Shown here: positions 22,353-35,389 of the stretch, in pieces
Position numbering within the stretch: the stretch's first letter is position 1
How the letters are laid out: each line of letters begins with the position of its first letter
Assembly: GCA_947561585.1 (NCBI GenBank)
Contig: CANNZV010001066.1
Location: forward strand, 62,001-126,000
Length of the DNA stretch: 64,000 nucleotides
DNA from: Caprella mutica
Lineage: Eukaryota; Arthropoda; Malacostraca; Amphipoda; Caprellidae
Direction of reading: 5' to 3'
Notes under the pieces: generated by a model
The model's input: only the letters and a program-made list of their open reading frames with translations
The model's database searches: none
What the model was told of the DNA's origin: nothing
Program-made: the position numbers and the translations under genes

Positions 22353-24635
22353 TAATAATTATTAGAAGCTATTACAAATAATCTGATGAAAAATTATATC
22401 ACCTTTATATCACGTGAATCTATATATATATATGAATTTTTTTGAAAAAAAAAATGTTTGAAATATACTTTCTTTACCTATATATTACAAAAATATCATA
22501 ACTTCATTTCAACACTATCACATTTCTAGCGTGAGATATTAATTATGTGATGATTAAAAGTGGCCCTACGATCTACAGATTCTCAAAGGAGTTTCACTGA
22601 ACTTGTAGTCAACTTTTTTAATATTTTCTAACTTATATCGAATATCAAGGGTTTCAGTCTCCTCCATATTATATCCTGAAATAAATCTTCGATGTCGATT
22701 AAGTTTCTGTAAAATTTAATGTTTGCAGAAGATGTTCTTTTAGCTTTGTTCTATTGACTCAGTCTCTTATTATTCAAATCCACTTTTGTTGGAGTATTTT
22801 TGAGATGGAGAAGCGATGAGTGGATGATTTACATTGAATAGTTATGAGTTGCTATTCTTTCATCTCCTACACTACACTATGATATTCTCAATAAGAATGT
22901 TGCTAGCTGAAAAATAAGGACGCGAAATAATTCGATTTAGGTCTACGCAGTAGGTCACGTTATGACCCGATGTCGGGTCATTGTTTTATTTCACTATATA
23001 AATATCGAATTTATATAATAGTTTGATATCCCACAACTGAGGTTATATTCATTTCATCAATGTCAAAGTTTAGCCAATATATATTCCAATTATATTAAAC
23101 GGAAAAAAAAGTTTTAAATCTTAAAACAGGATATGTGAAAGCATGTGAATTGACTTGATTTGTTCAACGATAATGAAAATATTAACGATAAAATTGACCT
23201 GAAATCATATTAAGTTTGACTTCATTTCATTTCTGAGTGGGTGATAGAATTATTAGAATTTCATTTAAAAAAATACGGATATTACTAAAAATATAGGATT
23301 ATATTTTAAACTTAGGATATACGTAGTTTTTTTTTATTTATAGAACGAAATGATGTGTTAGAATTCTTATTTCTTTCTAACAGTAGAATAATGAGAAGTG
23401 GTACAATTAACGAAATAAATAATTCGCTCGTTTTAATTTTGTACTTAAGTTGCAATATTTTTAATGTTAAATTTCATTCTACTTTGAAGTGCATTAATAT
23501 GGAGTCTCTTTCTGAGTATATCTTTTAAATAAATGAAATTTAGCTTATTGTTTCAGTTATTTCATATTACATTTGTAAGTTTTAGTCAAAACTGTCAAAA
23601 AGAATATTTTACTATGAACACATTTGTCAACCGAACACTTAACCTTTAAGATGACTTAATTTTTTATTACTTCGGGTGAGTTTCTTGATGTAGGTAGCAT
23701 GGCTCAACTATTTTATTCATGTAAGAAAAATTAATATCATAATTGATATACTAGTTGAATAATAAGTATTATGCTCGGTATTATGGAATCGCTCGATTAC
23801 TCGGAACTTTTAATCACAAAATTGATGTAAAATATATTTCAAAATTCATTGAAGTTTAAAATATATTGTGATTTTAAAGGATTATTCGTTTTATCCCTAG
23901 ATTTCAAGTCAACTTTAACAGAAACTTATTTTAGATTTTTTTAACGAAGTTCCCTTTTCTTTCATCTTTTTTATAATCCATAGAAATAATAATGAGAGGA
24001 CTTCATGAAGTAATTTGCATTCCAATTAAGGCTGATGGGGCTAAAATGTCACCATCGTTACCTGTTATGGACGTCAAAGTTGACTGCATAAAAAAAAATC
24101 AGAAAATGAACATAGAGCAACTGCCAAAGATATTAATTTTCATAAAGAAAAATATGTATATAATATATACTCTAAACACCGCCGTACTCAATATTTTGGA
24201 ATAACCATTGATTATATCAATATTTTATTCATTTCAATGGCATATCATAATGTTTTATCTGCCTAACAGACTTATTATTTGTATATCGATCCACTGATCA
24301 TTTTCCATAAATTATTTGTGTATAGAGAATACATATGCATTCAAATACATAGTGTAATTTTATTAGTAAATTCACTCTCCAGTTAATCTGGAAGTACATG
24401 ACTGTAAATATTTAAAATCGAGAAATTTATCCAAATTTAATAAGCAATTCCTATTACTTCACTTTGGTTGTCACTGCTGCAGAATTACTCAAACGGAACT
24501 CACAGACGTTATCTAATCTCCTCTGAAGCATGACTAATACGTTAGGGTGTATTATGTGTGTTACTAGTGCCATATACGTACCATGTGTGGAAGTATATTA
24601 TATTCCTGTATACCATGTTTGGATGGTATATTATA
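22353..24635. other. AT-rich stretch between the two Helitron-like copies
   Basis: No supportable gene. A perfect hairpin, TGACCCGA (22963-22970) and TCGGGTCA (22973-22980), stands out in a small GC-richer patch. At 23786-23812, GCTCGATTACTCGGAACTTT resembles one arm of the palindromic MITE family in reverse orientation. A 70-codon frame at 23992-24204 has no recognisable content. Confidence 0.4.
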
Positions 24636-25747
24636 TCTATATATATAATACGCTACATCTGTCTAGGTGTGTGTGTTACTTGGAGCAATATTACTCACAA
24701 ACGGTTAGACCCAGAGACTTAATAATTTACAACTTTTTAGAAAGTGGTGACGAATTTAAGGTGTTAGAAAGATTTTTCTAAAATGAAACGGGTTTTCGAA
24801 TTATTAACACTTTATTTATGATGGGATACATAGGAATTAATTCGACATACTTTCCAGGATATTTTCAGAGACTATCCGACAGAATAGGCTGAAATTTTCT
24901 CGAAACCTTTGGCCTATGGTCCTACAGAACGCTGTTGATTTGTTTTACGAGATTCGAACGGGTTTTTGAATTATTCGAATTTTAAGTTTTAATGGAATAC
25001 ATAGGGATTTAATTCAAATCGGAAAATACATGGTAACATACGAAATAAATTGAAAAAATAAAATTTGCATTATTCGAATCGAAAAAATAACTACAATATG
25101 TAAAAATGGTCTAAAAAATAACTGTGTTAACCGTTTTTCGAAATTCAAAGTACTTTTGGAGTTATGACGAAAATTAGAAAATTTAAAAATAAAATTCTAC
25201 CCTTAATTGTTATCATTTTACCTCACGAAAATAAAGGACAGATTTAGCAATTTTAATATTGATATTGACGGGTGGGAATATGAATAAATATTCGAAATAA
25301 TTGATATTTAGAATATTTATAATCTAATTATTACGAATTTTACATAATTATATTAATTAAATTACATGAATTGAATATAGGTATCAGCTGCTACCTATAT
25401 ATGGGAATTTTATATCTTCTATTTTAATCATTAAACTGATCGATGTAGCTAATTATTTTAATGTTTCATAATGTTTAATTTAAATTGTGTTTAATGTTTT
25501 TAATTTGTAGTTATTTAAACAGCTATCTTATATGATAATTTATTATCTATAAGACAGTATTCTACACAAATTGTTGACGTCACAAGAGGGAAAATTATTC
25601 TTTACTGGTACTTAATTTATATGAGATGTAATGGAAAATGGGATGCGTAATGTTTATGAACAAACACAATAAGTAAAGTCCTTAAATATTAAAAAGTATA
25701 TAGTAATATATGTACGTCACCGTGCATTTTGAACAGGTAACCACTAG
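24636..25747 (+). mobile_element. Non-autonomous Helitron-like element, copy B
   Basis: It begins TCTATATATATAATACGC after a host A and ends ACCACTAG before a host T. The 3' hairpin is decayed (CGTGCATTTTGAAC instead of a perfect CGTGC/GCACG pair). Full-length match to copy A, about 2.3 kb upstream, with substitutions spread throughout. No coding capacity. Two unlinked insertions at compatible A/T sites are more likely than a tandem duplication because the DNA flanking the copies differs. Confidence 0.8.
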
Positions 25748-26394
25748 TAATTGTATAATAGGACCAATATTTTAATAACAAATGAATAAATTGATAGCAT
25801 GTTTTACAGTGAGGAAGAAATTACGTATGCATGTCTTCCTTTGAACCTATTTTGTGTATTTGGAAAAACTTTATTTTTACTTTTCTTCCACGCCAGGGTT
25901 TCCTAAAGTGGTTCGCTATGTATGAACCTATACGGACGACCGAGTGGTTCAGAACGAAGCTTTCTTGGTTCCTGGCACCCTCGAGTATATCCAGTAGTAA
26001 TATAATTTCCTTTTGCAAAAAAACTGGCGTTGTAATGTAGTTTATTAAATTATTAATAAACTAGATTATATATACATTCATTTCCTGAAATATAAACACA
26101 ATATACTTTATAAATTTGAAATGTGGTGCGTGGATCTTCAGTAATTTTAAGTTCATATTCGACAGAAAGGAAAGTCTGAGAACCAGTACTCTCTCTAATA
26201 ACACAATATCTTGTGTTTTCTTTCATCCATTTTAGATTCTCATAATTCATCTCCTTCCTAAAGATAATATTCCTACTAACTATTTAATGTTTCATATCCG
26301 GTTAATAAAGATAAATGAACGATACGTTTGTTTATATAACAATAAATCAATTCACAACATATGGACATTGCGACAGACAATTGTTAATCAAATT
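25748..26394. other. Gene-free stretch with two weak open frames
   Basis: Frames at 25831-26040 (plus) and 26053-26250 (minus, starting MNYENLKWMKENTRYCVIRE) lie in slightly less AT-rich sequence. I recognise neither, and both are short. They could be exon remnants or chance, and nothing in the sequence lets me choose. Confidence 0.2.
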
Positions 26395-26645
26395 TGTAAA
26401 TAAAATAAAGTTAGTTAATAAAATTAAAATAGTAAATAGAATAAAATTATTTAATCAAATCAAATTAGTAAATCAAACCAAATCAACAAATAAAATAAAA
26501 ATAGATTGTCAGATCAATTTAGTAAATTAAATCAAACTAGTAAATCAAATCGAATCAATAAATAAAATAAAATTAGTAAATAAAACCAAAATGATAAATT
26601 TAAAAAAATTAGTTGATAAATTTTGTTAATAAAATAAAATGAGAT
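26395..26645. repeat. Degenerate AT-rich tandem repeat (AAATAAAATTAGT type)
   Basis: Units of about 11-22 bases such as AAATAAAATTAGT, AAATCAAATTAGT and AAATAAAACCAAAAT recur through 250 bases. Lysine- and asparagine-rich short frames here are artefacts. Confidence 0.75.
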
Positions 26646-26767
26646 AAAATATATATATTTGCCTCAAGCTCAATAGTATCAAAATTTTAAACGATTTGCT
26701 TTTTCTTCAAAGTTACCCTCTCTCTCCGGTTAATTAGACTCAATTTTTTTGGACAAATTTTCCATTT

Positions 26768-26935
26768 TTAATTTGTTATTCGGCCTCCACATTTTCCTTT
26801 GCGGTCACATCGCCAATATATTGTGGTGGCTCTTTCTTCATCACCAGTGTAAGCAGAGCTATTTATGCAAAAGTTGTCTTCATCCTCTTGCAATCTCAAA
26901 TATCCATTGGGCCAAGTGTCTTTCCAAATGTCCGA
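26768..26935 (-). pseudogene. FLYWCH-type zinc-finger fragment
   Basis: The minus-strand frame between stops reads WPNGYLRLQEDEDNFCINSS, a short linker, then TTIYWRCDRKGKCGGRIT. The pattern (aromatic NGY-type start, an F about 12 residues on, then YWRC, K-x-C and GR-I-T) is that of the FLYWCH zinc finger, best known from insect Mod(mdg4) proteins and from Mutator-like transposases. The domain is followed directly by a stop and preceded by a TAG. I see no transposase next to it. It is more likely a transposon-derived fragment than a host exon, though an exon cannot be excluded. Confidence 0.5.
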
Positions 26936-28636
26936 CTAAATGTCCTAAATGTCCGAAATTTGCAACATTAATTTTTCGTTTGAGTTAGTAAAATTGTAAG
27001 GAACATTACGGTAATTGAATACATAAGCCTTTTTACATAAAATTTAGTTTGCATTATACAAACGATTTTAAAAATTCTATTCATTATGAATAAAGGTATG
27101 TTTTTGAAACTTTGTGAGCGAGTGACCGAAAATATATTCCATCATTGAATGCCGAATAAATATACGATTTTATCATTTTGTTAGAATGAAATGTTACGAT
27201 ATCGAAAGGCAATCCTTCCAATTCCCTGAGGACGAATTTTGCAAGTGACAAACAGACACAAAGCATTTGTAGACACGCGTGCAAATTCCCCTCACGCTTT
27301 TCCCTCAAATCAACCATTGGCCTTACGTCCTAACACAAAAAAGGTTTCGTTCGTTGATGCTGTGTACGTAAATGGATGCAATTCTTTTATTTTATTAGAG
27401 CAGCTGCAAGGGAAATCCCCTTCTCGCTTTCGCATGCGGTTTCCATATATAGAATTGCCCGGACAATAATACGGAGGATATTTATTAAAGGAAAATAATA
27501 TTGCTTGAAAATGACCATTATTTATGTATTCAAAGAATGCACTTTTTTATAGTGACTGAGTTATAACTTATTTTTTATCTGTTTCTTGATGATAATAAAC
27601 ATAAATTGATAATATATCATTATTCATTTAAATTTAAACTGAAAAATGTAAAACTAATTACTCAATGGCTTATTAAGTAAGCCATTGAGTTAAGTTTATG
27701 TTAGCCAACAATATTATTAATTCGTCAAACGAACTTATGATATTATTTCATCATTACGAATTATTTAATATATAATAGTAGTGGGAAAAAATATAAACAA
27801 TTATATAACAAATAAGCATTTTAAATTTTGAATTCACTGAAAACTAAGAAGTTTAAAGTATTAGAGCTTTAGTTTTCATTTCATTATTATTTTTGAATTA
27901 TTTCTTTTAGATGATTGCCATCGTTCACTAGACAATGGCGCTCTTTTCACGGTTTGTTATATAATCTAAGAAAGTTAGATATTTTTCATTGAGATTGTTT
28001 TTCAGTTGTTTTTGTTTGCTTTGTGACATGGAAAATTAATGATAAACTATTTGTTGTTAAGTAAGATGCGTCTATAACGAAAAATCAAAAACTTTCAGGA
28101 AACGTATTCCAAAAAAGTTACTTTTTCGTTAATTCTCTGAGTGAGTTGCAGTACTATCCTCTGTAAACGATTATTTGACTTCTTTGATGACAGGCAATAA
28201 AAATTAACAAATTATTTTCAAATATCGTAAACTGATTACAGTCCAATATGAATAATTGAATTCATACTCATTTTCGTGAAAATGACAACCAAGTGGATGG
28301 AGTCAAAATAAATCATGCCACAGTAAACAGTAACGCTGAGTGAAAGTAAAGGTTTTTCTTTAATCATTAGGGATTTTCAGTAGTAGCCCAATTTTGGTCC
28401 GAACTCCTGGAGAAAGTGATAAGACACAAACCGTAAAACGAGCTCCACCTGCTCTAGCAAACGGAGGCTATCTTTTAAACTTTTAAAGGATAATAAATAT
28501 AATACCGAATTTCTCTATATAATAACGACCGATGTTAATATTTATTTGTTTATTTTTATTTGTGAATATATATATATGAATATATCTTTGTGAATAATTA
28601 TTTGGGAATATCTATTTATTTGGCGTCCGCTATAAA
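26936..28636. other. Gene-free stretch; small unassigned G+C-richer patch at 27180-27475
   Basis: Opposing frames of 76-77 codons occupy 27084-27469, the least AT-rich part. Neither resembles a family I know. A short inverted pair (CTCAATGGCTTA, 27661-27672, with TAAGCCATTGAG, 27678-27689) occurs further on. Nothing else was seen. Confidence 0.35.
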
Positions 28637-29145
28637 GACTGGTGGGTGATGAAAACAACCGGGTCAGTAAGTGCGACCAAAAAACTTAGTGAAACAAAGC
28701 CGCTTAATGTAACCAAACAGCTTATTGAGACCAAGATGAGTAATGTGACCAATCCACATAGTGCTACTAAAAGGCTTTAATACGACTAATCTGCTTGTGT
28801 GACCGAGCCACTTAGTCCGACTATAGCCCACTTACAGCGACCAAACCACTTACAGTGACCAAACCACTTACAGTGACCAAACCACTTACAGTGACCAAAC
28901 CACTTACAGCGACCAAACCACTTACTGCGACCAAACCACTTACAGCGACCAAACCACTTACAGTGACCAAAGCACTTACAGTGATCAAACCACTTACAGT
29001 GACCAAACCACTTACAGTGACCAAACCACTTACAGTGACCAAACCACTTACAGTGACCAAACCACTTACAGCGACCAAACCACTTACTGCGACCAAACCA
29101 CTTTGTGCTACTAAAAGGCCTACTGCGACCAACCCATTTAGTAAA
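28637..29145. repeat. 18-bp minisatellite, graded from degenerate to near-perfect
   Basis: From about 28845 to 29100 the unit GACCAAACCACTTACAGT repeats cleanly. Leftward to about 28640 the same unit is recognisable only in decayed form (CGACCAAAAAACTTAGTG, TGACCAATCCACATAGTG). As 18 is a multiple of three, both strands show open six-residue repeats (TKPLTV on plus, SGLVTV on minus); having both open at once argues against a protein. The homogenised centre with decayed edges fits expansion by unequal exchange. Confidence 0.95.
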
Positions 29146-31568
29146 TATAGATTTTTTTTATTGATCAATATGCTTTGTTCAGATGAATATTATATAAAAA
29201 AAATTCACTTTCAAATTAATTCAGGTCATAGGGGTTAACCTCTTAGTATACAATTACATTATTTTTTTAACATAACATATTTAAAAATAAGGATAAATCA
29301 ATGAGAGATTGAAGAATCGGCCTTTAGAGATTTATATTGTATTGGATGAATCTATTTACATCAATATACTTATAGAGGAAATAAAACGGTATAGATTATT
29401 TAATTTCTATTAATTAACTTAACTTAACCCTTAACTCTAAAGACAACTACATGAAAGAACTATATTATCCTATTTACCACCACACTTCTATGGAAAATAA
29501 CTCGCTTTATTCATAAAAAGTGAAAATCATGACGCATTAAATTAATAAAGTATATGTTTTATTATAGAGCTTTGCATTTCATTTTTGTAATTTCAGCAAT
29601 AACCAAATAAACATTTGTGGAAAAGTTGATCAAATGATGTTAGCAAAATTCGTAGAAAAAAAAGATAACGATGTATAATATCTAAATCATGTGCCATAAT
29701 AATTGATGTTACTAAAATTATACGAAAAGACTGGATCTTCTGGGACATAATTTTCTTAATGTAAAATGTAGAGCAGAACGCGAAGTATATATTTATTTAT
29801 CATCAATAGTCTTCAATAATATCTAGAATTGCTCTTGGCGGTGAACAATAATATAAATGTTTCTGCTTACTACAGATATAATATTTAACTCACAAATTTG
29901 TGCTCCGTTTGCTCGTATTTACGAAAGGATTAGAATGAGGACGATAATGTAACCTTATAAATTTTATTATTTTAATTAAATTGAAAAATGTCAGTCATCA
30001 TAATTGGCGCATTAACCCATCAATTAATTTAGACATAAAAAGACATGTCTATAATTGTCATCGCTATTACCATTATTTTGTCTAATAATTATGAACAGCG
30101 TGGCAAAAATATTTTATCTGATAGCAGAAATTTCCACGCCTAAATTTGCATTGGATTAAAATAGAATGGTATGATGTACAATTTCACATTTCCAAAAATT
30201 ACTTCAGTAATTGCAAATTATTCATGTCGTTAATATCAGTCTAACTACAAATTACTCAGTGAAAATAATTTCACATTTGTAATTAGTAGCAAATTAGAAA
30301 ACTGTGATTTGAGAAATTAACATCGTACAAAAACTTTTTTCTTTGGTAGTACTTTTATATCTCCGCACCTGTTCTATACGAACGATTAAAATTAATTATA
30401 TATTACATCTTAGTGTAAATTCAGAGTTATCGAACGATTTCATGATTTTGATCATTTAAGTCGGTATCATTAGATTAGTATTGAAACGGCAAATTTAATA
30501 TCAATTATTATAAAAAATATATGATTATAAAAAATCATAAGAACGAAAATATGGAAACCTCCGATAGATTAATCGGGCATATTCTATTTAACACAATTTT
30601 GTTAATTATATTGTTAATAGTAATAGAGATGATTATATTCCATTTTTTTTAATTAACAAATTCAATAATCATTTGAATTTTTATTTTATTCTGTTTTTTG
30701 ATAAAAATGTACAGATATGATTTTTTTTATTGCAATTGGTTCCTCAGAAATTGACGTGATTTATAAATGGCTAAGAATTTCGTTATGTAAAATACTTTTA
30801 TTTACATAATTAATCTCGATACAAAATGAAATAATATTTCTCTGCATGGAAAATCCTATCGTAACATCTATGTGTAATTGAATTAAATTCATGAGTTTAC
30901 AATTATACTTTTATTTTTGATGTAAAGATTTATGAAGTCCAATAATATACATATTTTACATAATTAACAGCACACAAAATATTATTTTGTGTGTTTATGA
31001 AGATGAAATTTGTGAACATTTGATGCTTGATATTATTATTTTACAACTAACCAAATGAAGAAAAATATTTTCGAACTGAGTACTATTTCAACAAATAGTA
31101 TTTATATGTCAAGCGTGTTCAATAGAAATGATTGATACGTCAAAATACATTATACAGTAAATAAATGCACAAATATTTTCTATACATTGTTTGGCTACAA
31201 GACATTAAAATGTGTTCATGAAATTTGTTTGGAATATGATCTTGTCAATTCATCTAATTATAAATATGTTACCATTCAATTTTCTTATTATTATTTCTTT
31301 TATAATTATAAAGCAATTATAAGTATACCGGTAGATATGAAGAATATGTACGTTAAAGTATATTTAAGTATATACTGAGTAAAAGAGAGGATAGTGGAAG
31401 TTGAGAACCCTGCAAACCAAATATCTTTGCCACAGCGTTGAATTATAGAGTGCTTTCCTTACAAACCAAAGGATAGCGAGGTAGGACTAATTTTAGCCGC
31501 ATCAAGACGTCTACCTTTACACGACTTGAAAATAATAGTGGGACAATAGTGCACTTCAACGTCGGAGT
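29146..31568. other. AT-rich stretch without a recognisable gene
   Basis: Apart from the palindromic MITE at 30421-30577 I see nothing assignable. Bases 31470-31565, just before the 17-bp array, are less AT-rich and stay open on the minus strand, but I do not recognise the peptide. Confidence 0.4.
30421..30577. mobile_element. Palindromic MITE, window-wide family
   Basis: The forward arm, CAGAGTTATCGAACGATTTC then ATGATTTTGATCATTTAAG, pairs with the arm GAACGAAAATATGGAAACCT then CCGATAGATTAATCGG at 30541-30577. About 80 AT-rich bases separate them. Confidence 0.55.
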
Positions 31569-31755
31569 GATAGGTGTACCACAAAGATAGGTGTACCACA
31601 GTGATAGGTGTACCACAATGATAGGTGTACCACAGTGATAGGTGTACCACAGTGATAGGTGTGCCACAGTGATAGGTGTACCACATAGATAGGTGTACCA
31701 CAGTGATAGGTGTACCACAGTGATAGGTGTACCACAGTGATAGGTGTGCCACTGA
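31569..31755. repeat. 17-bp minisatellite, 11 units
   Basis: GATAGGTGTACCACAGT is repeated eleven times with few changes (CACAAA, CACAAT, CACATA, GTGCC). Two overlapping minus-strand frames of 91 and 97 codons, rich in the peptide YHCGTPIT, come from the array and are not genes. Confidence 0.95.
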
Positions 31756-34648
31756 TAGCTTATCCTCTAATTACTATAAGTGAATTGGCTAATAAGATAT
31801 AACCAGGTTGTATTCACCATTTAAAACACACTATATCAAAATATTTTCAACAACAACAATTAAAACTGTTTTTGAAAAGTGGAAATTAGTAAACTGTCAA
31901 AAATTCACTATATTTCGTTGACTGTACTTTCAAAAGTAAAAGTTCATTGTTGAATGTGAGAGGAGGACGTTCAATGTTTCTGCCTCATAATTGGGAATAA
32001 TAAATTCTTGACTCCTAGAAAGGAAAACGACGACATTCTTGCCAGGCACCATTAATCACAATAATTGCCCTTCCTTTTGAATGAGTGACCCTTTTGAGAC
32101 AGAGGAGTAACGACATTGGCCCCTCCGAGTCACTAAAGGACTAGAAAAGATATTCTCTAACGAGAACAAAGTCTACTTTATAATGCATTTATTATCAGTT
32201 ACTCAGATAAAGTGTAATATCTATATTTATTTTCGTTATACAAATAGCTTTATTAATGTAAATAAGAAACAAGATATGTAAATTTCATTAGTTTTTAGTG
32301 GAATATTACAGAACCGTCTAATCTTGCCCCATTCTTTTATATTTGTGCATCCAATCTTTTTTGAAGATTTTCTTAACTTTATTAGAAAATGAAAAAAACA
32401 AATTCGATTCTATTTTAATTCGGTTAATGGAAATAATAAACAAAGAAATTGAATTTGTTATGAATCTTTTCCAAACTTAGAGTGTTGCTGTTCATTATTT
32501 CCCTTATATCGAAATTTATATTATGTATGATTTCAAAGAATAATATCGCTTATCCACCTATAATTTAATCATTTAAAGGAGTTCTTACCTTTTAATTAAA
32601 GTTAATGAATTGATATAATGAACTGATTTGAAGTTATTTAACTAACTGTGAAGATTTTTGACAGTTTAATAATTTCACTGTAGCTATAGAAAAAAAACTT
32701 CCGAAATATTAATACATGGAAATAGTTATCATTATTATATTTTTTATAATAATAACTCTTAACTCTAAATTATATTCATGTATATTAGTTCGATAGTGAT
32801 TCCAAAATATTATCTTCAAATTATTTATTACTACAAAATCATTTAAGATAAAAATACAAATTCCATTGGTATTATTATATCATATTCCATACATTTGCAA
32901 ACAAACAAATTTTGTTCATTCAAGCAAAATGAAAGCACACATTGACTTACGAGACGTATACTGGGATCATTGAAACCGAAAGATGCAAAAGATAACAATT
33001 TCGCATGAGAAAAAGATGATTTTCCTTATTCTTTGACTGGTATCCGCAGTGCATTTTCAAGCCATATGCTGCCAGAGATTTATTATCTGCACGGTCTTTT
33101 AAGTATCCCTACACTTTGGAAGTTACTTACCATGTGGATTTAGTGCAGACAGATATATTGGTGATAGATAAGGGTGAGGATGGCCTAAGTTATTATCTAG
33201 ATTTGGAGAGTCTTTGAAAGCTATTAGGATGTATACACACAAGTTTGTTGCATGAACTGCATATTCAGTGGACTGTCTGATTGTAACTCTTATTGCATTA
33301 ACTGTTTTTGTTTGGAAACTTGAAACGCAGTCAGTTAGTGTGTGAAAGATCTCATGGTAATAAAATAGAACAATATTTCAATGTTGTACTTCGAAACTTT
33401 CGATGCTATTTCACTTTAAATTACTATTGAGAGGAGCGATAAACAAAGGATGATTGTACTTTGGAGACTGGGCCTCAAATAAATTGCACTGTGAATTACT
33501 CTCATCTTTCATAGATTGGATTAATACTATAATCTAACATAGAATAATGTTGATCACAATAACTGCACTCTGGTGTACTTGTTGTACGTAGGTATATTTA
33601 ATTTTGAAAAAAACCGTTGTTGAAGCATTCATTGTTATAAATAAAAGTGGCATAATATATTCTTGAAATCGACACAACTGTTTTTATATATTACGTTTTT
33701 TTTATTAACCAAATGTGCTAATTTTGGACAGATTCTTCAAACAATCATGCTTATCATTGAGTGTCATAATACCTAGATTAAAATGGTTTATAGTTTTAGG
33801 ATAATCGAATTGTCTGGTATGTGGTTTGACATTGATGTAGCCTAATTGGTAGCAATAATTGGCTCATTATCGATAAGAGGTTTAGTGTCAATAATCAAGT
33901 AGCTTTAGCGAAATATGGAGTTTACCTGCGATCATTGGATTTGATATCACAGTATATATGACTTAATAGGGTAGCAACAGCTAGGTAGGTAAGTAATCAC
34001 TAGAGATGCCCTAATTATATCCAGTCTTTAATTACGAATAACCCTGCAATGCAACATATTTATTGTATAAATAGATTAGTATGACATTTAATTTTGACCT
34101 CGAAAGAATTCAACTTTATGTAAATTTTACATAAGGCTAAATATCTCGAAACAGCTTCAATTCTTCTTATTCGTATCTTAGCCTGTAGGTTTTAAATTTC
34201 CATACCAGCAGTCTTCTTATCTCATTAACTTACAGCGAGTTACTCGCATTGCAAAACACTGGGTAAAATACGTTAAAATCACAATTCATGTATACTAATT
34301 CAGCTGTTTAAAACAACTCTTGTATAATTATAAGAAATCCTATTTCATTAATTAGAAAAATATATTATTTTGTTCTCTGTAATTAATTTCATAATAAGAT
34401 CTAGCTCAATATACATTATACTTATTTATGAGGATTTTTATTCATTTGAATTCAATTCAAATTGCAATTCGATCTGAATTAATTAATTAATTGTTCATAC
34501 AAGCAAGTTAATATTATTATATCATAATGCGTTTAAACACATATGGCTTAGTCATCTCAGTGTATACATTTAAACTTTAAAGTAAATAATTATTATGATT
34601 GAAAATGTAATATTAAATAAATTTTGTAACAAATAATGGACATTCTGA
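31756..34648. other. AT-rich stretch without a recognisable gene
   Basis: No ORF above about 60 codons. Patches at 32030-32170 and 33050-33250 are less AT-rich but have stops in every frame. I see no repeat or transposon end. Confidence 0.4.
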
Positions 34649-34740
34649 AATATCGGCCAGTTTCACATTTTCGATCAAATGGAAAAATTATATTATAATC
34701 GAAATTTAAGTGCATACCTCCGATGACTCGAAGCTTACCC
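34649..34740. mobile_element. Palindromic MITE, window-wide family
   Basis: The forward arm AATATCGGCCAGTTTCACAT then TTTCGATCAAAT is followed after a very short core by the complementary arm ATCGAAATTTAAGTGCATAC then CTCCGATGACTCGAAGCTTACCC. The whole is about 92 bp and ends close to the left end of the mariner-like element at 34752. Confidence 0.6.
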
Positions 34741-34863
34741 AATACTTACTATACAGGGTGTTACATCGTAGTGTTCCATATTTAGAAATTTAATAACTTC
34801 CTCAATGTTGGTTAGATTTTAATTCGGTTTTTGAATTTATTTTGCATTCACGTACATTACTTA

Positions 34864-35374
34864 AGGTAGACTTCCAATGCGGCAGTTCTAGCCGCTGATA
34901 TGCAATCCAGTGCACACTCAATTAATAAAAATGTTCAGTACTTTATTAGAATTTAGTAGTTAATTTACTATTAATTTATTTATTTAGCACTAATTTATCT
35001 ATTAATAACAATTTTTTTGGCAATAATCTTAATTTTTTTGTTAATAATTTATTTATTAATATTGAATGGAAACAGTACCGAAGATACATGAATTAACAGC
35101 AAACTTTTTCTGCTATCACGCTTCACTTATTTACCCTCCAAATATTGAAGGGAGCTGTAAAATTACTACTATATCCGCAGCGTCTGGGGTGGTTGGACTT
35201 CTCCTAGATCGGCTCTAGCCGAAGTAGCTCGAGCCACTGGCCTAGAGCCGCTCGGCTGAACGGCTGTAAACGGTCCATTAGAAAGAGAAAGTGGGATATA
35301 TCAGATAGCAGTCCAAAAGGAGAGCCGAGCGTCTAGGCTCGAGTCGCTTCAGCCGCCGCATTGCAATTCTACCT
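34864..35374. mobile_element. PIF/Harbinger-like MITE nested in the mariner-like element
   Basis: TTA at 34861-34863 and TTA at 35375-35377 flank it as a 3-bp target duplication. The ends are inverted: AGGTAGACTTCCAATGCGGC on the left and GCCGCATTGCAATTCTACCT on the right, with two mismatches in about 20 bp. The right part is GC-rich with further GAGCC/GGCTC-type hairpins (35200-35350). The 3-bp TWA target is typical of PIF/Harbinger, but no transposase is present to confirm it. Confidence 0.7.
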
Positions 35375-35389
35375 TTAATTCTTCACCTA

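Noticed and set aside
26053..26250. 65-codon minus frame starting MNYENLKWMKENTRYCVIRE as an exon
   Set aside because: No recognisable domain, partner exon or conservation evidence; it may be chance.
28821..29238. Frames of 115 and 127 codons on opposite strands
   Set aside because: An 18-bp repeat keeps its frame on both strands; neither peptide resembles a known protein and the repeat edges decay without preserving the frame.
31443..31752. Minus-strand frames rich in YHCGTPIT
   Set aside because: Produced by the 17-bp minisatellite.
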